Positions 41,877 to 50,907 of a stretch of 64,000 nucleotides of DNA are shown here, piece after piece. The position numbers and the translations under genes are program-made. The stretch is from UBA1672 sp964352665 (GTDB lineage: Bacteria; Pseudomonadota; Alphaproteobacteria; Micavibrionales; Micavibrionaceae). Below the pieces are notes generated by a model that did not search any database, had not been told where the DNA came from, and worked only from the letters and a program-made list of their open reading frames with translations. The first letter of the stretch is position 1, and each line of letters starts with the position of its first letter. The DNA lies in the NCBI GenBank assembly GCA_964352665.1, contig CAYGSJ010000003.1, forward strand, positions 1-64,000, given 5' to 3'.

Positions 41877-42788
41877 TTATATTTTCTTGGTTTTATATTT
41901 CCCCTGTAGCAACACAATCATGTAAATCGAGAATAACAGGATAAAACCACCAAGAAACTGGGTCGGTGTCATCATCTCGTTCAAAAACAAAATCCCTAAT
42001 AAAACAGCAACAACAGGGGTGGCGAGCTCTATCAAGGCGGAGACAGAGGCATCGATAAACTTCAAACCCTCGTAGTAAAAACTATAGCTTAAGGCCGTTG
42101 CAAAAACAGCCGCTCCGATAACAATACTCATAAGATAAACAGAAGGATTAAAAACAAGACCCATTGATTCTTTCAGAAAAAAGAAGGGAGACATAAGCAA
42201 GGCTGCAAGGCCAAATCTTATAAAAACAATTTCTTCGGGCTTGGCTTTTACTACTAGTGTTTTGCCAACAATTGTAACCGAGGCCCAACAAATTGCTGCA
42301 CCGAACGCACAGATAATACCTATAAAATCAACATTCTCTGGCGAAAAAGAAAACGGCACGGGCTGCGACACCATATAAGATCCGAACAAGGCAAGAAAAA
42401 CATATGGAATAGCCTTTCTTTTTATACGCTCATGTAAAAAGAAAAACGCAAATAAAATCACGAAAAGCGGCTGGGTTTTTTCAATCAGGGTCGTCACACC
42501 CAAATCAATCCTGAGTAACGCTGTAAACATAAGAGTTGTGCCTATAATCACCCCGATAATTGAAAGCGATAAATAGGATTTTGGCGACTGCATAAACACG
42601 GTTTTTACATGTGAATACTTAAGCCTAAATACAATGAAAACCGCTATACTAGCGGCAAGTGAAGTAAAGAACGTCATTAAAACCGGAGAGATGTCCTCGA
42701 TGACAAGCTTTCTCATAAAATAGCCAAGCGCCCAAAGAATGGACGCAAGGAGTGTCAGAAAAACGCCTTTATAATAATCGGTATCCAT
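41877..42788 (-). CDS. EamA/DMT-family transporter
   Basis: The 303-residue product has ten predicted membrane segments in two similar halves of five, as in the drug/metabolite transporter (EamA) superfamily. Typical signs are the ALGYFMRKLVIEDISP opening and EKTQPLFVILFAFFFLHERI and ELATPVVAVLLGILFLNE near the ends of the two halves. Substrate is unknown. Its ATG directly abuts the stop of the FTR1 gene, so it may belong to the Fur-controlled transcript and could export or import an iron-related metabolite; that is inference. Confidence 0.85.
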   Translation of the reverse strand: MDTDYYKGVFLTLLASILWALGYFMRKLVIEDISPVLMTFFTSLAASIAVFIVFRLKYSHVKTVFMQSPKSYLSLSIIGVIIGTTLMFTALLRIDLGVTTLIEKTQPLFVILFAFFFLHERIKRKAIPYVFLALFGSYMVSQPVPFSFSPENVDFIGIICAFGAAICWASVTIVGKTLVVKAKPEEIVFIRFGLAALLMSPFFFLKESMGLVFNPSVYLMSIVIGAAVFATALSYSFYYEGLKFIDASVSALIELATPVVAVLLGILFLNEMMTPTQFLGGFILLFSIYMIVLLQGKYKTKKI

Positions 42789-43640
42789 TTATTCGGCTGG
42801 AACAGCCATGGCGTCCAGATCCTTCCTTGGAAGTGGCTTTGCGCACCCTATCAATCTATAGGTAGAACCAACAGCGATTAAAACACTTATATAAAAAAGG
42901 AACTCCATACCGGTCGGGCGCGGTGTATACCCGAATAGAACACCTAATGTTTCACCTGCAAAACTATGACCGGATAAAAACGCAGATGTATCCCAGAGCT
43001 GCGGATGCAATTCAGGCAAAACCCCTGCAGCAATTAAAAAGCTCGCGCCTTTAGCTGCAATGCCTGCGGTCAACACAATCAACATCCAGCTTGTCACAGT
43101 AAACAAGTGTCGCTTCACGGTTTTCAACAAACCAAAATAAAGCATAAAGCCGACAATTGTACCGCCAAGAAGCCCCAGCAATCCGCCCATAACCATGGCC
43201 GAAACTGTTACTGATCCAGAGGCCAGCATGCCGTAACTAAACAAAACGATCTCCGCGCCTTCACGAAAAGTTGCCAACGCAACAACACCAATCAAAACAT
43301 AAAGTGATTTACGTCCGTCTGCCACATCATGCCCAACTTCGTCCAGATGCCGCGCCAGATCACGGCCATGGCGCTTCATCCACACTACCGTCCAGCTTAA
43401 AAAGCCAACAGCAACAAACATAACCGAGGCGTTGAATATCTCTTGCCCCATGCCATCAATTGCCTCGGAAATTGTATCGGTAAAAAACGCGATCAAAACA
43501 GATCCGAAAATCCCAAGAGCAAGACCGGAAATTGCCAGAAGACCACGCCCTGGAAGACCGCGTGTTGCGGCCATTACAATCCCCAGAACAAGGGCAATTT
43601 CAAGTATTTCACGAAAGACAATTGTTGCTGTTCCAAACAT
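42789..43640 (-). CDS. FTR1-family iron permease
   Basis: FTR1/EfeU proteins move ferric iron across the membrane using paired REXXE motifs. The 283-residue product has REILE at residues 10-14 and REGAE near residue 126, both inside helices, and about seven membrane segments. It follows the EfeO-like cupredoxin gene by 12 bp and sits behind a perfect Fur box, matching an iron-uptake role. No EfeB peroxidase gene is present, so the system is EfeUO-like or FTR1-P19-like rather than complete EfeUOB. Confidence 0.92.
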   Translation of the reverse strand: MFGTATIVFREILEIALVLGIVMAATRGLPGRGLLAISGLALGIFGSVLIAFFTDTISEAIDGMGQEIFNASVMFVAVGFLSWTVVWMKRHGRDLARHLDEVGHDVADGRKSLYVLIGVVALATFREGAEIVLFSYGMLASGSVTVSAMVMGGLLGLLGGTIVGFMLYFGLLKTVKRHLFTVTSWMLIVLTAGIAAKGASFLIAAGVLPELHPQLWDTSAFLSGHSFAGETLGVLFGYTPRPTGMEFLFYISVLIAVGSTYRLIGCAKPLPRKDLDAMAVPAE

Positions 43641-43652
43641 GGCTTCTTCCCT

Positions 43653-44060
43653 TTACTTCGCTACGATATAACCGTTCGCGCTATCCATATTGAATTCACC
43701 GAAATAGTGATATCTACCAGGCTTAAGCGGACCTACGAAAATAGTCGCCTTTTTATTTCCTCCAATGATTTTTTCACGATTCATATCATGGCTTTCGAAT
43801 TCCTCGGGCGTAGCATCCTGATTATCAACGATCAGCTTGATCTTCTCGCCTGCCGGAACAACCAGTTCTTCGGGTGTAAATTTATGATCTTTAATCACGA
43901 TTTCATAGAACTCTTTCTTCTCCGGCATTACTTCCGTTTCTGCAGCCACTGGCTTTACATCGCCTTCTTTAGATGGGTTTGGCGGGGTCTTTGCAAAACT
44001 CTTGGCAGGAAACCCCGCACCAAAAATAATACAGGTCGCTAAAATCATAATTTTCTTCAT
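43653..44060 (-). CDS. EfeO-like periplasmic cupredoxin
   Basis: The 135-residue product has a signal peptide (IMILATCIIFGAGFPAKSFA), a linker, and a single cupredoxin-type domain with IKDHKFTPEELVVPAGEKIKL, EEFESHDMNREK and GPLKPGRYHYFGEF. These are signatures of the cupredoxin domain of EfeO-type proteins that serve FTR1 permeases. The M75 peptidase-like domain of full EfeO is absent. It leads the iron operon just after the Fur box. Confidence 0.85.
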   Translation of the reverse strand: MKKIMILATCIIFGAGFPAKSFAKTPPNPSKEGDVKPVAAETEVMPEKKEFYEIVIKDHKFTPEELVVPAGEKIKLIVDNQDATPEEFESHDMNREKIIGGNKKATIFVGPLKPGRYHYFGEFNMDSANGYIVAK

Positions 44061-44094
44061 GGTGTTCCTCTTAAGTCAGCTTTGAATATCTAAA

Positions 44095-44109
44095 TGATAA
44101 TGATTATCA
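44095..44109. promoter_or_regulatory. Fur box of the iron-uptake operon
   Basis: TGATAATGATTATCA is a perfect 7-1-7 inverted repeat matching the Fur consensus. It lies 35 bp upstream of the EfeO-like gene start on the minus strand and before the SRP RNA gene on the plus strand, so repression by iron-loaded Fur of the EfeO/FTR1 operon is expected. Confidence 0.9.
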
Positions 44110-44170
44110 AAAGCATTTGTAACATAAAAATTGACTTTGGCAAGGGGCATTTTTTTAAAACTCAAAAGCC

Positions 44171-44199
44171 TTGAAAATCTAAACAATAGAATATATATC
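44171..44199 (+). promoter_or_regulatory. Promoter of the SRP RNA gene
   Basis: TTGAAA (44171-44176) and TATATC (44194-44199) are 17 bp apart. The expected start near 44205 agrees with the 5' end of the SRP RNA stem. Confidence 0.55.
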
Positions 44200-44203
44200 T
44201 ATG

Positions 44204-44302
44204 GCCGGAAAGTTGGCGCGGGCGAAGTCTCGCTTGTAATCGGTCAGGTCCGAAAGGAAGCAGCCACCAACGAATTTTTCGGGTCGTGTTCGACTTTCCA
44301 CT
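44204..44302 (+). ncRNA. ffs: 4.5S (SRP) RNA
   Basis: The segment contains GGTCAGGTCCGAAAGGAAGC followed by AGCC, the invariant apical part of bacterial SRP RNA that binds Ffh. The ends pair: GGAAAGT at 44207-44213 with ACTTTCC at 44293-44299, closing a hairpin of about 95 nt, the usual size of the short bacterial form. In many bacteria the gene lies just before dnaX; here a phosphoesterase gene stands between. Exact ends are estimated from pairing. Confidence 0.93.
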
Positions 44303-44421
44303 TTTGCCTCCAACATGGCCCATAATTTTCATATAACCTCTTGCAGTGCAGCAAAAAATCCGGCATCATGAACATGGTTTAGAACTCTTGAAGAGTACCT
44401 CATAAATGAACGGTTTCTTTC

Positions 44422-45543
44422 ATGGAAGATATATTTCACCCGGCTGGGCAAGAGCCGGTGAGCTTATTTGTGTCTGATACACATTTATTCCATAAATTCA
44501 ATGGCGCTCTGGATATTCAAGGGCACATCATAGACCAGAGTCACGCAGACAAATTATACCTTCTCGGCGATATAATAGATTATCAATTCCTTCAGGATAT
44601 GCTCGTCGAATTCATGGAAACAGAAGGCTTGGGAGAGCACGAAGTACCCGAGCGATTCTCTGATCTGCTCGATATGTTGCCCTTTGCTGATCCGGAACGT
44701 CATTTACGGTTTTGGGATATGATTATGGCCAATATTGCTGATGGCATGGAAGTGCACTACATCACCGGAAATCATGATAATAACCTTGATGTTCTTCATG
44801 ACCTTACAATTAACGGCATAACTTTTCATGATCACATGGTTGAAACGTTTGATGGTGTGAAAACCCACCTTGAACACGGCGATGAAAACGATCCGGCAGC
44901 ACTAATAAATTATGCCGGCCTTTATGCCCGCGCCAGCAAAATTATGGATCTAGGGCTATCCATTGATCATCGCGCAAAACAATTATTTAACCGCGTCGTT
45001 AGCGATACAAGGCGATATACTTTTCCTTTGACAAATATGCTGAAAAGAATCGGGAAGTTTTTTATTCGGACTTTTCGCGAAAATGCGGTCCAGCGCGCCA
45101 TGGAAAGGGGCGCCGCCGCCGCTGTACTCGGCCATATTCACCGTGCAGATATAAGAGATATGAGTACACCGGAAGCAACGGTGGTTGTAGAAGAAAACGG
45201 CTTTATTTACCGCAATACCGGAGACGGCCTTACTCACGGCACTGCCATTATCTATAACGGCCAGAAAACTTCAAGAACGCCGGATGGCTGGGACATTGTA
45301 ACCCGAAACCATATCGAATCAGACAACACCTTTAATCCGGAATACGAAAATCCCTATGCCGCCTATAGACCGGAAACACTCGCCTTCTTGCAAACGTGCT
45401 GGGAAACATTTTTATTCACCAGTGATCTCAAAAAAGAATGGGATCATAACAGCAGTCGAAAACTGGCGGCATTCGCAGAACCAAGCCGTCATTTTCCTCC
45501 TCCCGGAGATATAGGGGTCCAACCACAGGCTGAGCCTGCCTAA
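44422..45543 (+). CDS. Metallophosphoesterase, LpxH-like
   Basis: The 373-residue product has the five metallophosphoesterase blocks: FVSDTHLFH (DxH), YLLGDIIDY (GDxxD), ITGNHDN (GNHD), LEHGDENDP and AVLGHIHRAD (GHxH). This arrangement is close to UDP-2,3-diacylglucosamine hydrolases of lipid A synthesis (LpxH family), but C-terminal length (about 100 extra residues) exceeds E. coli LpxH, and no other lpx gene is nearby. The Ser/Thr-phosphatase-like alternative cannot be excluded. It lies between ffs and dnaX on the same strand. Confidence 0.82.
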   Translation: MEDIFHPAGQEPVSLFVSDTHLFHKFNGALDIQGHIIDQSHADKLYLLGDIIDYQFLQDMLVEFMETEGLGEHEVPERFSDLLDMLPFADPERHLRFWDMIMANIADGMEVHYITGNHDNNLDVLHDLTINGITFHDHMVETFDGVKTHLEHGDENDPAALINYAGLYARASKIMDLGLSIDHRAKQLFNRVVSDTRRYTFPLTNMLKRIGKFFIRTFRENAVQRAMERGAAAAVLGHIHRADIRDMSTPEATVVVEENGFIYRNTGDGLTHGTAIIYNGQKTSRTPDGWDIVTRNHIESDNTFNPEYENPYAAYRPETLAFLQTCWETFLFTSDLKKEWDHNSSRKLAAFAEPSRHFPPPGDIGVQPQAEPA

Positions 45544-45607
45544 CAAGACTGCGTATTTCTTAACGGCAGGCCTTGCACCCCTTGTGGAATCGCTCTAAAC
45601 ATAAAGT

Positions 45608-47341
45608 ATGAGTGAAAAGAATAAACCCTACCGCGTTTTGGCGCGCAAGTATCGTCCGCAAAACTTTGATGAACTTATCGGTCAGGATGCTCTTGTCCGC
45701 ACACTTAAAAATGCCATCACATCCGGCCGCATTGCCCATGCCTTTATGCTGACCGGTGTGCGCGGAGTCGGAAAAACAACAACAGCCCGCATTATTGCAA
45801 AGGCTCTGAATTATAAAGGCCCAGACGGAACTTCCGGTCCAACGACGGAAAGCACAGATGATTGCCAACTCTGTCAGGCCATCTCGGAAGACCGTCATCC
45901 GGACGTCATCGAAATGGATGCCGCCAGCCGTACAGGTGTGGATGACATTCGCGAGATTCTTGACGGGGTGCGTTATGCCCCGACCGAGGCACGCTATAAA
46001 ATATATGTGATCGACGAAGTGCACATGCTTTCTAAAAATGCTTTCAATGCGCTTTTGAAAACACTCGAAGAACCGCCGGAACATGTCAAATTTATCTTTG
46101 CGACAACTGAAATTCGAAAAGTTCCGATCACCGTCCTGTCTCGCTGTCAGAGATTTGACCTACAACGCATTAGTGTCGATCTTTTAATCGATCATTTCAC
46201 CGATATTTCCAAACGGGAAAAAGTAAAAGCCGATGCCGACGCAATCGCCATGATTGCCCGCGCGGCTGACGGCTCGGTCAGAGACGGGCTGAGTCTGCTC
46301 GATCAGGCTATTGCCCTTTCCGATAAAAAAATCACAACCAAACAGGTTCAGGATATGCTCGGCCTTGCCGATCGCTCTCAAAATCTTGACCTGCTCGAAA
46401 AAAGCCTGACCGGAGATACAAAATCCGCCCTCGAAATTATGGACTCTATATATAAGAGTGGCGGCGGCCCTTCTGTAGTAATTCAGGATTTGCTCGACCT
46501 CACACATCTTCTAACCCGTCTACGCGCTGTACCGGAACTGGAAGATGTGCATCAGAATTTCTCGGGTGACCAACTCACGCGGGCTAAACAGATTTCTGAA
46601 AAAACATCCATGCCATCACTCAGCAAGACATGGCAGATTTTACTCAAAGGTCTGGAAGAAGTGAACACCGCACCTAATCCACAAAATGCGGCGGAGATGA
46701 TTATTATACGATTAGCCTATGCGGCTAATCTTCCTGACCCATCCGACCTGATTAAAAAATTGAAAGACGATGAAGCAAAGGGTAGCGCGCACACACCAAC
46801 ACCGGCACCAGCCGCATCCAATAGGCAAACTGTCGAGGCCTCCATCCATACGCAAGACTTCACGCCCGCCCCTCAAACAGTGGGTGGATCGGTAAACAGG
46901 CAGGGGCAAGAAACAGCAAGGGCGCCAGAGCTGTCTATTGTTCCAACACCTCAGGATGTAAACAATCTTCAAACACTCCAGGACATCATTGCTCTTCTGG
47001 AACAAAACGAAGAAATACTTCTTGCCAGCCAATTATTTCACTTCGCACATCTGGTAAAACTAGAGCAAGGCCATCTGCAATTCAGACCCGATCCTGCCGC
47101 CGTTCCCGAACTGGCGCAAAATCTTTCACGCACATTAAAGGCACTGACAGACCAACACTGGATGGTTGTCATCTCGAAAGAAGCCGGTGCACCAACTCTG
47201 GCAGAACAAGAAACAGCAAAAAACCAGCAAGAGCTGGACATGGTCGCACAAACCCCGCTGGTTAAAAATATTCTGGATATATTTCCAGAGGCAAAACTGA
47301 CCAGAGTGCTCAATAAAAATGAAATAGAGAGGAATGACTAA
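45608..47341 (+). CDS. dnaX: DNA polymerase III gamma/tau subunit
   Basis: DnaX is the motor of the clamp loader. The 577-residue product opens YRVLARKYRPQNFDELIGQ, has Walker A GVRGVGKTTTAR from residue 50, Walker B VIDEVHMLS, and the SRC-type CQRFDLQRI. Unlike most DnaX proteins, the zinc module keeps only one CxxC (DDCQLCQAI), so a four-Cys site is not evident. A long Pro/Gln-rich linker (about 395-445) precedes the tau C-terminal domain. It is followed by ybaB with 2 bp between. Confidence 0.96.
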   Translation: MSEKNKPYRVLARKYRPQNFDELIGQDALVRTLKNAITSGRIAHAFMLTGVRGVGKTTTARIIAKALNYKGPDGTSGPTTESTDDCQLCQAISEDRHPDVIEMDAASRTGVDDIREILDGVRYAPTEARYKIYVIDEVHMLSKNAFNALLKTLEEPPEHVKFIFATTEIRKVPITVLSRCQRFDLQRISVDLLIDHFTDISKREKVKADADAIAMIARAADGSVRDGLSLLDQAIALSDKKITTKQVQDMLGLADRSQNLDLLEKSLTGDTKSALEIMDSIYKSGGGPSVVIQDLLDLTHLLTRLRAVPELEDVHQNFSGDQLTRAKQISEKTSMPSLSKTWQILLKGLEEVNTAPNPQNAAEMIIIRLAYAANLPDPSDLIKKLKDDEAKGSAHTPTPAPAASNRQTVEASIHTQDFTPAPQTVGGSVNRQGQETARAPELSIVPTPQDVNNLQTLQDIIALLEQNEEILLASQLFHFAHLVKLEQGHLQFRPDPAAVPELAQNLSRTLKALTDQHWMVVISKEAGAPTLAEQETAKNQQELDMVAQTPLVKNILDIFPEAKLTRVLNKNEIERND

Positions 47342-47343
47342 AT

Positions 47344-47667
47344 ATGATGAATTTTCAAAAAATGATGAAACAGGCGCAGGAAATGCAATTCAAATTGCAG
47401 GAAATGCAAGAAAAGCTGAAGGATATAGAAGTCGACGCCGAAGCTGGCGGCGGCCTCGTGAAAATTAAAATGACCTGCGCCGGAAAAGTTACCGGCGTTG
47501 ATATTGACCCAAGCCTGCTGGACTCAGATAAAGAAACTCTTGAAGACCTCATCATTGCCGCCATCAATAATGTAAATGACGCAAAGGACGGCCGCATTCA
47601 GGAAGAAACAAAATCCATGATGGGTGGCCTTGATCTTCCCGAAGATATGAAAGATTTCCCTGTCTAA
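47344..47667 (+). CDS. YbaB/EbfC nucleoid-associated protein
   Basis: The 107-residue product starts MNFQKMMKQAQEMQFKLQEM, continues with ASGGLVKI-like AGGGLVKIKMTCAGKVTGVDIDP and ends with the MMGGLDLPEDMKD region, the whole length of the YbaB/EbfC DNA-binding family. It sits 2 bp after dnaX and 2 bp before xth, so the three are one operon. The usual third gene, recR, is not here. Confidence 0.94.
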   Translation: MMNFQKMMKQAQEMQFKLQEMQEKLKDIEVDAEAGGGLVKIKMTCAGKVTGVDIDPSLLDSDKETLEDLIIAAINNVNDAKDGRIQEETKSMMGGLDLPEDMKDFPV

Positions 47668-47669
47668 CC

Positions 47670-48470
47670 ATGCCTTTAAAAATCGCCACATGGAATATAA
47701 ACTCTGTCCGTTTACGTGCCCCCCTTCTTCATGAACTGATTAGGGATGCTGATCCTGACGTTATTTGCTTGCAGGAAACCAAAACACCGGATGAACATTT
47801 CCCGATCACGGCCGTAAATGATGCCGGATTCAAACATGTGCATTTCCATGGTATGAAGGGTTATAACGGCGTTGCCATTCTATCACGCAAGCCCTTTGAA
47901 AACCCTCAAATACATCACCGTGTCGGCAAAGAAGATTGCAGACATATCTCCGTCACCATCAATGGGTTTGAACTTCACAACATATATATACCCGCAGGTG
48001 GTGATGAACCTGACAGAGAGATCAACGAAAAATTCGGACATAAACTGGATTTTGTTGACGAGATATCCAATTTCTTCAAGAGCAACTATAAGCCCGATCA
48101 CCCGATCATGCTTGTCGGTGATTTCAATATCGCACCACAGGAACATGATGTGTGGTCACATAAACAGCTTTTAAAGGTTGTTTCCCATACACCCATAGAA
48201 GTTGAAAAACTGGATGCCCTACAAAAATCCCTCAACTGGACAGACGCTAGTCGTCATTTTGTTGCACCGGAAGAAAAATGCTATACGTGGTGGTCTTACA
48301 GAAACCGTGACTGGAAAAAGTCAAACCGAGGACGCAGACTGGACCACATCTGGGTTACACAGCCATTAAAATCAAAACTGTCCGATCATAAGATTCTGAC
48401 ACATGCCAGAGATTGGGAAAAACCGAGCGATCACGTCCCCCTTATTGTAGAGGTAGCTCCTCTTTATTGA
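47670..48470 (+). CDS. xth: Exodeoxyribonuclease III / AP endonuclease
   Basis: ExoIII cleaves at abasic sites and removes damaged 3' ends. The 266-residue product has the family blocks KIATWNINSVRLR, CLQETKTPDEHFP, YNGVAILSRK, LVGDFNIAPQEHDV, TWWSYRN.. RRLDHIW, and the catalytic SDHVPLIVEV at the end. It is the last gene of the dnaX-ybaB-xth transcript. Its 3' end overlaps the convergent DUF1223 gene by 29 bp. Confidence 0.93.
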   Translation: MPLKIATWNINSVRLRAPLLHELIRDADPDVICLQETKTPDEHFPITAVNDAGFKHVHFHGMKGYNGVAILSRKPFENPQIHHRVGKEDCRHISVTINGFELHNIYIPAGGDEPDREINEKFGHKLDFVDEISNFFKSNYKPDHPIMLVGDFNIAPQEHDVWSHKQLLKVVSHTPIEVEKLDALQKSLNWTDASRHFVAPEEKCYTWWSYRNRDWKKSNRGRRLDHIWVTQPLKSKLSDHKILTHARDWEKPSDHVPLIVEVAPLY

Positions 48471-49311
48471 AAGACCGCAGCTCTATATTCAATGGCTCTG
48501 TATGCGGCAGGGTGTTATATCTCTCCTTAAGAGATAAAACCTCACCAACACCCAATACCTCACCGTAAGTATCCCCATCATGCAAAACCAGAACATAGCT
48601 CAAATCAGCATAATAGGATCCGGCCATCGGTGTCATATCTTTTACCGGAAATGTAATCTCGGTTTTTTTCCCCTGCCATGGTCCCAAATGTTCGATCGCC
48701 ATAACCGGCCTGACATAAAGTTGCGATGTGCGGGCCTTGGTAACAAAAGGAACGCTTCTGTTCTGCCTCAAATCTTCTTCCATTTTATCCGTCAATGTTA
48801 CATCGGGATCAACAAAAATGGACTGGTTCCCTGTCGATGGTGCAAACGCATAAAGCAACATTTCTCCATGACCAGATTTTGATTTAATTTCAGGAATTGA
48901 AATGTGTAATACATCGTCCCGCAAGGTCATTGGTATTTTCCCCACCCCATCTGTGCGACCAAGCTTAACGGCAGGATTAATTTCCCTGAAATTGGCATCC
49001 CATTTTCCGTTTACAAGCATCCAGGTCAGGGAATAGTGAACCGCTGTTTGAAATTTTCGGGCATAGCTTTTTGCACGATCCTCACAAAACTGATACGAAA
49101 ATGCCCTCGTATACTCTTCTTTTTCTGGCAACGTTCTGCAATTAATCAGATAGACTTCGTCTTGCGTCTTCAAAATTTCCTGCAATGCTTCTTGCGCAGC
49201 CACATCATCTGTACAGTTATTCTTACCAAAAAATTCTATTACAACCGGCGGGCCAGCCTGAACGGCTGATGGTAATAATAAAAGAAACACCAACACTAAA
49301 AATCGCTGCAT
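48442..49311 (-). CDS. DUF1223-like secreted thioredoxin-fold protein
   Basis: The 289-residue product has a signal peptide (FLVLVFLLLLPSAVQA) and then VVIEFFGKNNCTDDVAAQEAL, aligning with the VELFTSQGCSSCPPAD start of DUF1223 proteins. The second Cys of the usual CxxC is missing (C-T-D-D), so redox activity of the classical kind is unlikely. Later blocks (VKLGRTDGVG and HGEMLLYAFAPS) fit the family only loosely. It is co-oriented with, and overlaps by 16 bp, the SDHAF4-like gene upstream. Confidence 0.65.
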   Translation of the reverse strand: MQRFLVLVFLLLLPSAVQAGPPVVIEFFGKNNCTDDVAAQEALQEILKTQDEVYLINCRTLPEKEEYTRAFSYQFCEDRAKSYARKFQTAVHYSLTWMLVNGKWDANFREINPAVKLGRTDGVGKIPMTLRDDVLHISIPEIKSKSGHGEMLLYAFAPSTGNQSIFVDPDVTLTDKMEEDLRQNRSVPFVTKARTSQLYVRPVMAIEHLGPWQGKKTEITFPVKDMTPMAGSYYADLSYVLVLHDGDTYGEVLGVGEVLSLKERYNTLPHTEPLNIELRSFNKEELPLQ

Positions 49312-49454
49312 CGCCCATTTACCTCCCAGTCACCATAACGTGTTGGTTCCCTGCGATTTTCGAAACCACCGATTTCCTTCTCACGCAGGCCCTTTTCCTT
49401 GGGCTGCTTTTTTTCATCCTGTTTAATATCAGTGCTTGGTTTTTTATCGCTCAT
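49296..49454 (-). CDS. SDHAF4/DUF1674 succinate dehydrogenase assembly factor
   Basis: The 52-residue product ends with KEIGGFENRREPTRYGDWEV followed by NGRCSDF, an almost perfect match to the conserved EIGGxxxxEPTRYGDWexkGRxxDF end of the DUF1674 family. In mitochondria and alphaproteobacteria this family helps flavinate and protect SdhA. The ATG at 49454 gives the family-typical short length; upstream frame up to 49595 is hydrophobic read-through of the rsmB start and not part of it. It overlaps the DUF1223 gene by 16 bp. The Cys in GRCSDF replaces the usual Val/Ala. Confidence 0.9.
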   Translation of the reverse strand: MSDKKPSTDIKQDEKKQPKEKGLREKEIGGFENRREPTRYGDWEVNGRCSDF

Positions 49455-49489
49455 ACTTAATAGTAAAGTAAAAAGAAAGATGGTAGCAA

Positions 49490-50827
49490 ATGAATTTACC
49501 TGAAAATGCAGAAGAACACAGTGAAACAGATGCGCTTGCCACCCGAAAAGCCGCTCTGGATATGCTTGGTCAAATACTTGACCGGAAAAATGCACTAGAT
49601 ATAACCCTTGATAACTCTTCTGATTTTGCGGCGCTCCCTCCCAGAGACCGAGCCTTTACACGCATGCTGCTCACCACCACAATACGGCGTCTGGGACAAA
49701 TCGACGATCTGATCGCCTTCGCACAAGATCGACCGGATTCTCTCAAAAGTCCGGCAGTGCGCAATATTCTTCGTCTCGGGGTTACACAGATTTTTTTCAT
49801 GGACGTGCCTGACCACGCTGCTGTAGATACTTGCGTACAAATTATCGATACCATGCAGATGGAAAAACAAAAGGGCTTCGTAAATGCTATTTTGCGTAAA
49901 CTCATAAGAGAAGGACAGGACCGTCTTAAAAATCAAGATGCCGCGCGCCTCAATACGCCGGAATGGCTGATGAAATTCTGGGTCGAGGATCACGGTATCA
50001 AAACCGCAGCAGAAATAATGAAGGCCAATTTAAATGAACCCCCTCTCGATTTCACGGTTAAAAAAACAGATGATCGTCCCTATTGGGGAAACACATTGCA
50101 GGCATCCGAACTATCGACAGGAACTCTACGCCGCGTTATCGGTGGTAACATCCGCGATATGGAAGGATTCGATAAAGGAGAATGGTGGATACAGGATGCC
50201 GCTGCCGCCATTCCGGCCACTCTTTTTGGTGATGTGTCCGGCAAAACTGTTATTGATATGTGCGCCGCCCCCGGCGGAAAAACCCTTCAACTCGCCTCTA
50301 TGGACGCCAATGTCGTTGCTATTGATCGTTCGGCAAAGCGAATGAAGCGCGTGGAAGAAAATCTTGAGCGCATGACTCTCAAAGAGAATGTAAAAATTGA
50401 AATCGCCGACGGAACGGCGTGGAAACCAATCGATCCTGTTCAATATATTTTACTCGATGCCCCCTGCTCGGCCACCGGCACAATTCGCCGCCATCCCGAT
50501 ACCGGATATCTAAAATCACCGCAAGATATAACCTCTCTAACCCTGATACAGGAAAGATTACTCGCCCATGCGGCAACAATTCTTGCAGTAAATGGAATGA
50601 TCATCTACTGCACGTGTTCTTTGCAAAAGGCAGAAGGCGAACACCAAATTGAAAAATTTCTGCAAACTCATAAAAATTTTATACGCTCTGAAATTAAACC
50701 CGAAGAAATCGGGGACTACAAAGAACTGATTAATGAAAATGGCGATCTTAGAATTCTACCCTTCCATCTTTCCGGTCAAGGGGGTATGGATGGATTTTTT
50801 ATCTCGCGCCTGCTGCGCATTTCGTGA
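49490..50827 (+). CDS. rsmB: 16S rRNA (cytosine-C5) methyltransferase RsmB
   Basis: RsmB methylates C967 of 16S rRNA. The 445-residue product has an N-terminal NusB-like RNA-binding domain (RDRAFTRMLLTTTIRRLGQID, about residues 45-65), the SAM site DMCAAPGGKTLQLA near 255, LLDAPCSATGTIRRHPD with one catalytic Cys, and YCTCSLQKAEGE with the other. A SDHAF4-like gene lies divergent, and rpe and a heparinase-family gene follow, a recurrent alphaproteobacterial order. Confidence 0.95.
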   Translation: MNLPENAEEHSETDALATRKAALDMLGQILDRKNALDITLDNSSDFAALPPRDRAFTRMLLTTTIRRLGQIDDLIAFAQDRPDSLKSPAVRNILRLGVTQIFFMDVPDHAAVDTCVQIIDTMQMEKQKGFVNAILRKLIREGQDRLKNQDAARLNTPEWLMKFWVEDHGIKTAAEIMKANLNEPPLDFTVKKTDDRPYWGNTLQASELSTGTLRRVIGGNIRDMEGFDKGEWWIQDAAAAIPATLFGDVSGKTVIDMCAAPGGKTLQLASMDANVVAIDRSAKRMKRVEENLERMTLKENVKIEIADGTAWKPIDPVQYILLDAPCSATGTIRRHPDTGYLKSPQDITSLTLIQERLLAHAATILAVNGMIIYCTCSLQKAEGEHQIEKFLQTHKNFIRSEIKPEEIGDYKELINENGDLRILPFHLSGQGGMDGFFISRLLRIS

Positions 50828-50907
50828 ACCTTTCCCCCTAGTTTTCCACAATTAAATCTGCTAGACTTTAAGTCGTAATACATCATATCAATATGACTAG
50901 AGTACCC

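Noticed and set aside
44131..44325. 64-codon plus-strand frame
   Set aside because: It overlaps the SRP RNA, which explains the conserved sequence.
49455..49595. Upstream extension of the SDHAF4 frame
   Set aside because: The extension is antisense to the rsmB start and hydrophobic, unlike any DUF1674 protein.
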